From NCBI GenBank assembly GCA_950295325.1, contig OX485806.1:22134001-22198000 (forward strand): a DNA stretch of 64,000 nucleotides. The letters are read 5' to 3'. The notes under the pieces are model-generated. The model made no database searches and had not been told where the DNA came from. It saw nothing but the letters and a program-made list of their open reading frames with translations. Within the stretch, counting starts at the first letter, position 1. Each line of letters starts with the position of its first letter. Both the position numbers and the translations under genes were made by a program. The stretch comes from Polytrichum commune (lineage: Eukaryota > Streptophyta > Polytrichopsida > Polytrichales > Polytrichaceae). Positions 38,101-50,600 of the stretch are shown here, in pieces.

Positions 38101-41100
38101 CGAGCAACAAGTAAATGTTGGGTACTTGAAATAAAGAAAACAACACACAAATTCTAGTACCACATACGAAAATTGAGAGAACATTTCAAACCAAAAGTGT
38201 AAATTGAAACTTAGTCAGAGAGGCTATGATCTTATGTGTGACATAGTGGTGCAAGTGAGAATATTTAAAGTAAGAAGTTAAGTGGCAAGAAGGATTCTCG
38301 CACACATGGTCAAAGACACATTTAAATGTGTTAGACCAATTTCATGGGAAAGAACGACCTATAAGATGCCATAGGTGCAACGATGTTATGTACCCGTCAT
38401 AGAATCGTAAGCAAATACATAAGAGGAAATGATTTTGCGTATCTTAAAACAAAAGTTAAGATAAAGCTTAGCTTTTCGTTATTTGTCCATGGAGGAATGA
38501 TGATTGTGAATGCCAAATTATATGGCTCATAAATGTACATACTAGGTGTGTGATGCAACTACAATTGTAGAGTGAACTGCCAAATGGTTGTTGTGCTTGA
38601 ATATGTAAGCACATTTGTGATCTAGTTTGTACTCTTGTTTCCTCGACGTCGATCACATCTACAAACATTTAGTAAAACCTCTGATAGTGTAATATTCAAA
38701 CTTGAACACTTGGTGGTTTTGCATTTTAGTGCCATGTGATGAAGATTATTCAACCACTCCCCCTCCCCCCACTTGGCTCAAATTGAGACACGTGTAGTTA
38801 ACACTCTTATTTCTTATTTCAAGAATATAAACATTGAAATTAATGTTTGTAATCATAACATTATCTAGTAAATGATTTGTGTTTGGTTTTTGGATGTTGT
38901 GAACCATGTCGATCGCATTGTTCACATGGGAAAGTTGGATTTGGCCTTGCCAACCACCTTTTACTAAGATAGTCACAAATCCATGTGCCTCCCTTGGGGG
39001 ACTCCCCCTCATTAGTTGAAGATTTAGGGCCGCTTTACACTATGGTGGAGCTAGAAGTGCACCGGTCGGTCAAGAATTTTCGCTCAAGACATGATTGTTT
39101 GAGGCGAGGGATGGTATGCCGGAGAAGATGAAAAGACGATAAAAGAATGCCTTAAGAAGTCTTGACCAGCCGTAGTGTAACCACCTAGAGGAGAAGTGTA
39201 TTGGACAACTTCATCAATAGGAGAAGTCCACCGGACTACTTCACAAAACGGTCAAAGCCAGCTATAGTGAAACCTTACCCCCTAAATGACCAGTGTATTG
39301 ATATTTAAAAAAATTATATTGATAAAAAATACAATGTATATGGCAATGTTTTAGAACTTCTTTCATGACAATAATTTAATTGAACATGTTCCACCTCTAT
39401 AATACATCCAAATTAGGTAAATAAGTAGGTAACATTATTTTCCTATTGATTTTTAAAGAAATTACATGTTGGTATAGTCCAACCTTGTTTATACAACACC
39501 CTCAATGTTACGACACATTTGTACGAGACCAAACTTTTTAGTTCAAAACTGCCTCTTTTATACGACTACAACACTCGATAATGCAACATATAGAATCTTC
39601 GTTTTGTCATATTAAAGAGGTAGTTAATGCTAGAATTCCTTTCATTTGTACAATGTACATCTAAAATACATCCATTTTCACTTGGAAACCACTTGGGAAC
39701 TTCACTTATTGTTGGGAACTTAATGGTAATTAGGGTTACTAGTGTAGAATGGACATAGTTAGGGTGAGAGTGGCCTCTTGCCTAGTATGTTGCCTTGTAC
39801 ACGGGTAATATAGTATCACCAATATCTTGATGCTAAACATCATGCATCATTGTTGTCTAGTTTCTTATTAGAGAACTCTTTATATTTTGGTGTTAATGAA
39901 ATTATTGGTTTCTAAAAGTTAGATTAGAATCTAGATAAGATGATGGTTGCTAACTTGGGTAGGCAACACCAAAGATCTTTGGACTCTTATTTTAAGAGTT
40001 TTTGAGAATATTTGTAATTGTTTGGAGTTATAAGTTATTATTTCATACCATATATGTTGCTTAAACTCGTTGTATATATTTTTAAGCTCATATTACTTAT
40101 ATTTTCATATTCCCTCAATTATATGACAACTTTACGTGATTTTTCATATTCATGAGAAGACGACAACTCGATAATACGACTTTTTTTTTGTATTTCTCAA
40201 AAATTTCATACTAAAGAGGGAGAAAAATAATGCAAAGATTTCTCTCGGGCCATCACACCCCCTTATTTATGTTTCATAACCATGCGATAAGAGTTTGCTA
40301 CCTTGTATTATATGCCATACATAATTTTTAAAATTATGATTATTTTTCTACATATGCATACCCATTGATAATATCTTTTGTGTATTTTTTTGAAAATTTT
40401 AGGCGGCCCTTAGGCTATCTCAACATACAAGGGTTGCGCCTGTACTTTAAAAATGACACCTACTCGGACAACCGGTCAAACAAAGTCTCCCAATGCACAA
40501 TAGTCATACTAATAACTCCACAATATACAGTTGTTTTGCATTTGATGTTGGAATCTATGTACTTGTAGCCCATGCCTCACTGACACATAAAAAAGTGTGT
40601 TCATGAATGTTACGATGCTCTTTGCCATATTTTTTTCTTCACCTTTCTTTATTTCACTATATGCATAACTCTCCCACAAATTCTACACAATTTTCTACAA
40701 CATTACATCTTTTTACTAACAATACTAACGTAGCGAATCTACCCAAAATTGGGCGTTGTGCAAGGTTTTATTAGAAGTTATCATCTTTCAAATATCCGAT
40801 AAAGTCCAAAAACATGCACTAACTCTTAGGGGTTAATGAGGCGCACAACACTTGTGTGACACCCACACTAAATACCACGACTGATATATATCCCTAGAAG
40901 GATGTTTGGTTCCATACATTGAGTGTCGGAAGGTCCAATCCCCTTAACATTCACCAAGGTCTTGGCCATTATGCATAAAACACTCGTCTAATTCTCATAA
41001 GAAATGATTTGTTTGTTGTTGAACTAGATAGTGTCTCATGATATTACTCAATTGACGAGTTGTGTCCATGACCCCGTAGTAGTTTCGAGAATAACGTCTT

Positions 41101-41174
41101 TGAATGTTGGAATCCCAATGTTTCAAATTGAATTTGAAGGTACTGTCAGCAGTTGAACACATATCATCAATTGA
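35171..41174. other. Gene-free spacer
   Basis: AT-rich sequence with no supportable gene. A pyrimidine TTTTTC tandem tract lies near 37889-37915. A short, degraded sequence with GGGCCGCTTTACACTATGG at one end and TATAGTGAAA near the other (about 39029-39285) may be another relative of the inverted-repeat family. Confidence 0.4.
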
Positions 41175-41663
41175 GGGCCACTTCACACACAAGCCAAGAG
41201 CCTTGACCAAAAGAAAGTGTGCGAAGGCCGTCCCAAGACACCTCCAAAATCATGTAATGTGGTCATGGATCTTGATCAAGTGTCGTGTGAAGTCATATGT
41301 GACCGGGCCCTGAACCAAATGCTATTTCACCAAATTTCTATTCACGTGGGTCCTCACACATGATAAAATAGAATAAATCAACGGTTGCGAACGCTCGGAG
41401 TGCCACGATCTCCTGGTTTTGTGTTAGGCCTACCTCCAAGAGGTGGTTTTGAAAAATAATCCAAGTGACCATGAAACATGATCCATTCGATGCCATGTAG
41501 GAATCCATGTAGACTTTACATCCATCGTGCATTCACATACTCCGTTTTTCCCTCAAGAGTACAGTAGTGTGAAGCGAACTTGGACTGGCTCTGCCTTCTC
41601 CACCAATGAGAGTGCTTGAAGTGGAATGGTCATGGGCTCTCAGTCTCAAGTGTGAAGTGGCCC
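41175..41663. mobile_element. GGGCCACTTCACAC inverted-repeat element, copy C
   Basis: 489 bases. Left end GGGCCACTTCACACACAAGC; right end GTGTGAAGTGGCCC, a perfect 14-base terminal inverted repeat with GGGCCACTTCACAC. The right third is the reverse complement of the left third of copy B (34663), so the two are inserted in opposite orientations. It lies about 320 bases upstream of the kinesin TATA box. No target duplication was identified. Confidence 0.75.
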
Positions 41664-41982
41664 TGAGGGGCTGATCACACCAGCCACTTTTGGCACCATC
41701 CGTCAGCATCTCCAGTGTAATTAATATTGTGAACAATGATGGGTCGACATCTATTTCTCAACAAAATCCTTAACAATTTCATGGTTGAAACTGGACGGAA
41801 AGTTTGGTGTGATCAGGGCCTGCTCACGGTCTAGTATTTGATTACTTTGATTGCTTTGATAACCATTCTAAAGAAGATCGGCAACCCTAAATTAGCGTAG
41901 ACTGGGCCATGCCAACAAACATAAATTTCTGTAAAGGATATTCAAATTCACCGAAGAATGCCCGTCTCGCAAAACCTTCCCC

Positions 41983-41990
41983 TATATAAA
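41983..41990 (+). promoter_or_regulatory. TATA box of the kinesin-12 gene
   Basis: TATATAAA in a C-rich setting, pointing right, with transcription expected to start near 42015. It is the only strong TATA element between the upstream MITE and the kinesin start codon at 43858. Assignment to that gene is inferred from position. Confidence 0.5.
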
Positions 41991-42127
41991 GTCCACATAC
42001 AGGGCTCCGTAGTAACAAGGGGGAAGAGAAATTCAAATGGCGTCCCTGGAAGGGCCAGGTCGGACGGAGACTCGGAGCTGCGAACACCCGGGCGCCACAG
42101 GTCTCGTTTAATTCAAACGCCCAACGG

Positions 42128-42152
42128 CTCTCCTCTCCTCTCCTCTCCTCCC
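42128..42152 (+). repeat. TCCTC pentamer repeat in the leader
   Basis: CTCTCCTCTCCTCTCCTC-type run. Pyrimidine-rich leader tracts of this kind are common in plant genes and can act in initiation. Confidence 0.7.
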
Positions 42153-42520
42153 TTTCCTCTGGTTCTGACCCTAGCTCCTTCATTCTTCGCACAACGGCTC
42201 CACTAGGCGCTCTCTGTGTGTCTCTTGTCTCTTCATTCTCCAGGCTCTTGCGTCCCTTCCTGTCGGCTGAATGCATACAATGCAAGGCACTCATGATTTG
42301 ATTGGAGCCTCTACGACGTCGGAGGAGCGTGGTGGTGGTCCGGTCAGCGAATTATTTTGAGGTGTGTGCTTGTCGGGGGAGTGAGTGGAGTGGTTACATC
42401 AACATCGGCATTGGTTGTGAGTGTTGTTTGGGTGCCCTGTTGTTGTGATGATTTGGCATGGTCAGGAGTGTTAGGTTTACCCTGTTATTTGATGATAGAG
42501 CTGTACAGCACTGTGGCGAG

Positions 42521-43637
42521 TCGTCGTTGGATTTGAGGTAGTTTCTGTGCAGATTAGAGTTAGGCGAACTGTTTAGCTTCGATAGGATTGCCGCACTTCG
42601 AAGTGATTTAGACACAGAGAGACTTAACTCTTGACCTGTTGACATCGTGTAAGTAGTTGCTACAATGCGGTTGGTGCGCGCTATTGGTTTTTGGCGCGAG
42701 CCTTCGATGAGGTTGCAAGATGAAGATAGACTTATTGTTCACTAATTTTTTGGAATTCTTCCATTGTTAATAATCGCATCGACTTTTCAACGGAGGAGTG
42801 AGGGATATTGAGTTGCTTTTCGTGGCTTCAAGCTTCCCTGTCGATCGTCCGCAGGGGTTCCAGCAAAGAGATAGGCTGGATGTCCCGTTCGACGAACGGG
42901 AGATGTCTTGTTTATGCCCTGTTCGAGGAAGGAAATGTAGTGCTCCGTGTCAGGTAATCGCTGGCTTCTTGCGGGGGTTTGGAGAGCGCAGAGTTTTGAA
43001 GAGTTTCAACGAGGAAGTTCGTTGTAAGTCTTGTTTCAGTCAACGGATAGGAGCTTTGTAAGTGCCTGCCTAATTGAGAATGGCATTATAGAAGGGGCAC
43101 GAGCTGTAGAGGCGAGTATACATGAGCCAATTCTTTCGAGGCTTATGGACGCTTTCGATCCATGGTCAGAGCAGGAAGGAATTCCAATAAGGAGATTGGT
43201 TGTTGAGTTTTGTTCAAGCGAACGGGCAGAAGTGTCGGACATGGCCTGTGGAATTGCGTGCTTGACGCATACACATATTCGTGGTAGTATCAACCGTGAC
43301 AGTCCGTCGCCTATCCTCCTTGCCGGAGGCTCCATTGTGTTGCAGGAGAGGAACAGACAGAGAGAGAGCACGGTGCTGGGTCGTCATTGTGTTTAATGTA
43401 GTTTCTGTGGAGAGGAGAGGTGGATGAACTGTTTATTTTCAAAAGGATGGCTGCGTTTCTGAGGGAGCTATACAGAGAGACACTTAGGACCTGCTGACAT
43501 CGTTACTAGTTACTGCAATGGTGTTGGCGCGCTTTATTGATTTCATGCGCGAGCCTTTGAAGTTGCAAGATGAAGATATGATGCTTGACCAACGCTTGGA
43601 ATGTTTCCTTTAATGATCGCATTCACTTTCCAACGCA
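42521..43637 (+). repeat. Diverged direct duplication in the kinesin leader
   Basis: The block at 42521-42793 recurs at 43381-43637, about 860 bases downstream, in the same orientation. Shared order: TCGTC-TTG, GTAGTTTCTGTG, GGCGAACTGTTTA or GATGAACTGTTTA, ACAGAGAGAC, GACCTG-TGACATCGT, GCGCGAGCCTT, GTTGCAAGATGAAGATA and a TTTTCAACG or TTTCCAACG end. The copies have many substitutions and small gaps. The intervening 590 bases occur once. Confidence 0.75.
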
Positions 43638-43857
43638 GGTTTTCGAACATTGTGAAGGAAAATCCTTAAATATAGTTCCGAATATCAAGGACATCTCACT
43701 TTTGTGCAAGATCTAGGCTCCTTCGCTCAACAATGACCAACAGCAAGATATATAAACTCCTGCCTCTTATATTCCAAAATGGTCGGGGACAACAGATGCA
43801 CAAATCGCTGACTTCCTGAGCTTGCATTTAACATAGAAGCTTGTATAGCAGGTAGCC

Positions 43858-44667
43858 ATGATGAAAGGAACGTCCCCTCTTCGGCTCCTGCTGCGAAATT
43901 CTCCTCAGAAGAATGTCCAGGAGGGCGTTAGCGCGAACACAACTAGCATGACGCCGCCCCGGAAGGTCCTGACTCCTATTCCAGAGAGTGTCAGCAACCC
44001 GTTGACATCTGAAAATCTCAGTAACGATGCTTCTACAGTGAAAGGAAAGGTAGATGCAACAACGCCAAAGAAGAGGTCTGTGGGACATCGCCTGTTTCCG
44101 GACACAGAAAACAACGGAGACGGTACCACGATCGGTACACCTGGGAAGAGCTCCACTGCTATAACTCCTGGGAGAGCGAAGAACATTCTAGCGGGGCTTT
44201 CAAAGAAATCTCCATCTGCTGCTCGTCCAGTCCCAGAAGCCGGAAATTCGGATGTGCTTAACGAGGGGGTCATCACTCCGTCTCGCAGACGCTTGGCTTA
44301 CAGTAATGAAGCCAATCATACAGGGGTCCCTACTAAGAGTTCATGTAAACCAGGAAGCGAACACACCACTCCTAAGAGCCTTCGAAATCCTGGTATAAAG
44401 CCTTCCGGTGAAGCAGAGGGAGGGACATCTTCCCGATCTAATTGTAGCCAGCTGGTGAATGGCACACCTTCCAGTACCAAGACAGCTCGGTCTTTGAAAT
44501 ACGGTACAGGCGTTGGGAGTCTGTCATCGGGGCTACTAAATAACCGAATAGTTGGAGCTGCTATATTGAATAGGCAGCTGTCAATGCCGCAACCCGCTCA
44601 ACAGATTGTTGAGCAGCATTTTGATCTCGAGGAGGACCCTCATTTCTGGGAAGAGCACAACGTGCAG
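43858..44667 (+). other. Kinesin N-terminal extension (exon 1)
   Basis: 270 residues, rich in serine, threonine, proline and lysine with many SP/TP sites (for example TPPRK, TPKKR, TPGKS), followed by EEHNVQ, which leads directly into the motor. Low complexity and probably disordered. The SP/TP sites suggest cyclin-dependent kinase control; this is inferred from motif type only. Confidence 0.85.
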
Positions 44668-47600
44668 GTGCGTTCTCATTTGACTTTTTACCTAATTCGA
44701 ACTGTTCAAATCATGGAAATCATCATGATCATCTTTTTGTAATCTCCTCCGCCAATTTTTATCCTTTTACGAATTTGCATGTTGGCGCCCTTTCGAGATT
44801 CAGGTCGTTCGTCACTGTTTTAAAGTGTTACACAACGTACCCTTCGTTTTACCTTCAGCAGATGTTCTAAAGACTCTCATTCTTCTAGCATCTTCATCTT
44901 CTTTATGTATCGTGATTATGATCTTGGAGGTAGCCAGTCTTAAGAGCACACTAAACGGCTCATGCTTCTTGATATGCACTAGCACCTCCACCGAACAACT
45001 TCATGATCCCGCGCCTGGCGCCAGATTGCTCACACGCTAGTTAATTGCGCAATCGACGTGTTATAGATTTTTTGCAGAACCTCAAGGACAGAACTGACCC
45101 TAATACATCCGTAATATTCGACACAGGTGCTTATAAGGACTCGACCAATCAACAACGCAGAGCTAGCAACTCAGGGATTTACAAGGTGTTTGAGGCAAGA
45201 GAGTCCACACGCTATCACATGGCTAGGACAGCCTGAGACACGCTTTACCTTTGACCATGTTGCTGGTGACATCGTTACCCAGGTACCTCATCAACTGCTA
45301 TTTCGCAATTCCAAATACTTAGTCTGGATAGCTTTGAAATAGACTAAATACCGCCAGGAGGAACATTATTGTTATAAATGTTTCTGTGCTGACTTGTCGT
45401 CGGATTTCAGGAAAAATTGTTCCAAGTTGCTGGGTTGCCCATGGTGGAAAATTGCATGTCGGGCTACAACAGCTGTATGTTTGCCTACGGCCAGGTATGA
45501 ACTTTTCCTCAGGTATTTGCACTGGTTATCTGAAAAGGTGCTATGTAGTGCAGCTAAGGGATGTATCAGCAATCAAAATTGTGAAACAATCTTGAGGATG
45601 TTATTGGAGGGATCAGACTGGTGAAAGAAAGTGTTGCTTTAGAATAGTTTACAATAGTCCTACAGGAGTCTATCCACTGTATGCACAACTTTTTAAAAAG
45701 TTAATGAGGGCGTGACTAAGAGTTGTGTCTGTAATATTCTAGACTGGAAGTGGGAAAACACATACGATGCTTGGAGACATTGACCACCTTGACAAGCGGC
45801 CAAGTGAGGATAGGGGGATGACTCCTCGTGTGTTCGAGTACCTATTTGAAAGGATTCGAAAGGTATAGTGAATTCTAATCCACTTGTCGATTCCATGGCG
45901 TTTGACTTGGCTGGTAGTCCGGCACTACACATAGCTCTGCAGTGAACGATGGACTCAATGAGATGTGTGGTGGCAGGAAGTCGAAGCACGTAGGGACGAG
46001 AAATTGATGTTCATGTGCAGGTGTTCTTTTCTAGAAATTTATAATGAGCAAATTACCGATTTGCTGGAGCCGACGTCAACAAACCTACATGTATGTAATA
46101 CCTGTGCTATTATACTACCCCGTTTAATGCACGTTGAATTCTATTCAGGGAAGATCATTCCTTTTTTATGGTGTTGGAGTTAAGATTGGAATTTCTTGGA
46201 TATCTAGATGCGTGAAGATGCAAGGACTGGGGTCTATGTCGAAAATCTGTCAGAAGTTGAAGTGCATGGTGTACAAGATGTCATCCACCTGCTGATACAG
46301 GTAATCGTTTCCTCATCATCCAAGTTTCATTTCATCGTGTTCAGTAAATTGTCATTGTTTAGATTGGCGTGCAGTGTCCATGTCATCACTAAAAGTGTGG
46401 AATGTGCATAAATTTGGAGACTTTGTTGTGCATGGGTCTTGATTTTAACGTTTCATTGATGGCACTGGCAGGGCGCTGCAAACAGAAGAGTGGCAGCCAC
46501 CAACATGAATAGAGAGAGCAGTCGCTCTCACAGTGTTTTCACATGTATTGTGGAAAGCAAGGTGACCCCCTAAGCTACTTTCACCAGAAGGCAACGTGTG
46601 TGCTGTGCTTGTATAAGTATCTTAGATGTTTATTTGGTTATCATGCTATATGTCTCTACTGTTAATTAATATCTATATATTTCTATTTGGTGCAGTGGGA
46701 ACAAGATTCCATGACCAACATCCGATTTGGCCGCCTTAATTTAGTCGACCTTGCAGGTTCGGAAAGGTATGGACTGTTAAAAGTGTTTTGATTATCACGT
46801 ACATTCTAGGTATTACCAAATACAAAAGATGTCTCTGGAGGATTTTAACAGAAATGATGTTGGTGTGTGTTCAGACAAAAGTCCTCGGGTGCTGAAGGTG
46901 AGCGGCTCAAGGAAGCTGCCAATATCAACAAGTCGCTCTCTACTCTAGGGTAAGCAGTTACTGCTACGTCTTCCTGCACGTCGAAACCATACACAGAGTG
47001 CAGTCGTTGAGAACTCGCAGCGACTGAACACACTGTTTTGTTCAGGTTGGTCATCATGATCCTTGTGGATGTGGCAAATGGAAAGCAGCGGCATGTTCCG
47101 TATCGCGATTCAAAATTGACCTTCCTTTTACAGGTAATTATACATGTTACTATTGGCACTGACTGTCTTGTCTGGCTTCATTCTGTGATAAACCTGGTAC
47201 GAATGCCCTTATGATATTGGAAGACTGAAGCACCTCTGAACTGCCTTCAACATTCAGGATTCTCTCGGAGGCAATTCTAAGACAACCATAATTGCAACTG
47301 TCAGCCCAGCTACTTGGTGCGTACACAATTCATACTTGTGAAAGTTTTAGACCTGAATTGTGGTATTCAAAAAAGTGAAAGACATCAGCTTTCCTAAGCT
47401 ATCGAGTATGTGTCCTTGTTATACTGTGATTCGTGTTTTTCTGTAATTGGTTGCATCATTAAAGGCAAATTCTTTCTTGACTTGGGTTTTGATGGATGCG
47501 CTATCTCACTGCTTGCAGCAATGCCATGGAAACTCTCAGCACACTGAAGTTTGCACAGCGTGCAAAACTGATTAGGAACACTGTAAGTCAACACCATTGC

Positions 47601-50600
47601 AGTATTGCAGCCTGCTTGCCATGAGCGATTTTTGGAGGTAGTATCTCAAATATCCTTGCATGTGTTCTTATTCTTAATTTTCTCGCCTGCTGACAGGCTG
47701 TTATCAATGAAGATGCTTCAGGGGATATGAAAGCTTTACGGCTGCAGCTACAACAAATGAAGGTCTCTTCTTTGCTCAATTGCTGGATTATCAATGTTGC
47801 TTTAATTTTGATCCTTGGTCTGAGTTATTAACCCATTATCTCAACAGGAAGAATTGGACCGCATCCGCCGGCAAAGCATTACAAGCATTCCATCAGCATT
47901 GTTGCCAGTTGATTGTTCATGGGATGCTGCAAGAGGGCTTGGCAGCCCAAAAATTACCAACAAGCAGGTATGCAGCGATAACTCTGTACCTTCCGGATGT
48001 AGCAGTCAATGCAGGTTTTATTCCCTAATGGTCCTCAGGTTATGGAATATTTTTCCACATTATGTACCTAGAATTTCAGCATAAGAATCAACAAAGGCTT
48101 CCTATGTGTACTTAGGAGCTCAACCTGATTTCTTTGTTTCGAATTGCCTTCATTTATCAGATAAGGGCGATGGAGGCAATAGTGGTTGGAGCCCTTAGGA
48201 GAGAACAAGCTGCTGATGATGCGAAAAAGCGACTGACTGCTGAAATTGACCAGCTGGGTCGCCTGGTGAGTGATCTTATCTTTGTGAGTCACTTTTGAGC
48301 ACAATTTGGCACGTTTAGCATGTTACTGGACTATCTCAGAAGCTAATCTTTTGTGTCGTTTTGTGATGCAACAGGTTCAACAACGAGAGGAAGAATCACA
48401 GTGTGGCAAGATGGTGCTACGATTTCGAGAAGAAAAGATTCAAAGATTGGAGTCACTGTCACAGGGTGTGTTAGAAGTAGATACATACCTTGCAGAAGAG
48501 AAGAAAATGCTTTGTGAGGAACTTCAGCTCTTGAGAGGTCGAATCAATCGTAACCCCGAGCTCACTCGCTTTGCCATGGAGAATATAAGGCTTTTAGATC
48601 AAATCAAGAGGTGAGCTACAGCTATTTCCGTACTTCCTTCAATAAAATCCTTGGCTGCTTATGGTTACTTTGAAATTTTTGTCATGCTTTGTCTACTGCA
48701 CAACTGTGCTAATTATTGTTGATTTGTTGTGCAGTCTGAAGGAATTTGAGGAAGGAAAGCAAGAAGTCATGTCCCAAGAAATTGCCAATTTGCGAGACAA
48801 GGTACTAGGCGACTTTTCGTGAAGAGCCTGTCAGATATGCATAGCACAATGGTGGTGAAGGGTGCTCGGGTTGTTATTTGAGAGGACATGCTCACTTTAC
48901 GTTTTGTTTGCTAATGCTACCATGTTGTGTTGTGCAGCTGGTAGAAGTCTTGGATGGCAAACTTGCTCAGGACCAGGGGCTCGTTCCACTCACCACACCT
49001 CAGGTACTGACCTTTTCATTGTATGGAAAGTAGGCTCTCTTCCTCAAAGTATCCTATCATCTAGATCTACCCGAAACGCCCTTAAGCGTAGCATTGTATA
49101 TATCCTGTTCCGTTTTATGTAGTGTATGTAGCTGTGTCTTTTATTACGTATTCATCTATCAACTTATTAACATCTCCTTGCCATCAGAAAATGGCTTTGG
49201 CACCGGAGATGGAAGCGAAAGACCGGGAGATTGAGCTTCTACGAATTGAGGTATATTAGACCTTATATCGTATGTGATGGTGATGGTGAGGCCAATATCG
49301 ATAATACTATAAATATGTTTCTTGGGATTATTACCACCTATTATTTTCTGACGCAAGACGGAAATCTCTGGTGTCATCTGCAGGCCGATAACTATCGATC
49401 GGAACTGGATCATTGCCGAAGCAGCTTAAATGCGGTTCTGGAGACCAATTCCACCTTGGCAAGGTGCGAATTGTGTCGTTAGTCCTTGGTCCTTGGTCCC
49501 TGGTCCCTGGTCCTTTTCCAAAATTGACTTAAATGTATAGGCGCTAATGATTTGTTGACCTTCTCCCCGCAGGCAAGTAGACGATTTACAAGCTCTTCTT
49601 CAACAGTCTGGAGGAGACATGTCCACTGGGCATAAAGACATCTCCAATGCATTCAGCACGAATACTTCGGAGGTGCGACATGCTGAGCAATTTATTGCAG
49701 ACATCAAAATGCAGCTCGAGCAGGTTCAGTAACTTATCCTTGTTCGTCGTGACTACAAAATAGGAGAATGAAAAGCTTAGGAATTTAGGGGGCCAATGTT
49801 GTTTGTCACACACTGATGTGTTGAAATTCATGACACTTGCAGAGTGAGTTGAAGGTCGAGCTAGAAGCTAGGAAAAATCAACAGCTAGACCTGCAGTTGA
49901 AGAAAACTCTTCAAGAGGCACATGATTTGCGGAACCAACTTCGGGTATGACTTTCAAATTATATTGTGCATAAGAACTCATATTGGACAATTTCTTGGGA
50001 CAATACATAGAAGCTTTGTTTATTTCCAATCAATGAAATGAGGACATTCCACGGAAAGGTAAACCTCAAACTTGTTGGCTTTCGTTGGGGAAACAGGAAG
50101 CAACAGCGATCGCACAGGAAGTGGAGAAGACCAGAAGGTTGGAGCAAGCCACTGGCGAGCAATTTACTGAACTCGCAGCTATGTCAGCTTTGTGGCAAGA
50201 GAAGGTAAAGTTCACTATGGCCAGAAAGTTGTTATATTAATCTAACGAACCGGCTAGTGGACTTGTATGCTGATATTGTGTCATTTTCAGGAACTGGAAT
50301 TGCAAGCTCAACTTGAGGAAGCTCGATCTCTTCTTAGTGAAATGTCGAGGGAAGGCAGTACAGTACAGACCGAGCTTCAAACCTCAAAGGAGGCAACAAG
50401 CCGGTTGCAACTGAAGCTCATCTCGCTTGAGGTTTCCAAGAATGAGGAAACTGCACTGCGAGAGGAACTAGAGGAGAAATATAGTCGTATGAACGAGGAG
50501 CATAAACTGCAGCTCGAGGATGCGTTGTGCAAAGCTGCTGAGGAGAAGGCTTATATTGAGGCTCTTGAGGGTCAGCAAGTCTTATCCATCAATGAGATTG

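Larger units (their letters stand above)
42015..43857 (+). other. Long 5' leader region of the kinesin-12 gene, probably intron-containing
   Basis: About 1.8 kb separates the TATA box from the kinesin start. It includes an upstream reading frame of 24 codons beginning ATGGCGTCCCTGG (42037-42111), a TCCTC pentamer run (about 42128-42152) and two diverged copies of a roughly 260-base block (42521-42793 and 43381-43637). It ends at GCAG just before the start codon, a possible splice acceptor. Open frames at 42798-43061 and 43031-43396 match nothing I know and have no partner exons. Leader introns are likely, but their borders cannot be set by eye. Confidence 0.45.

Noticed and set aside
42798-43396. 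Two plus-strand open frames in the kinesin leader
   Set aside because: They match no known protein, have no splice partners, and lie between the two copies of the leader duplication; more likely untranslated or intronic.
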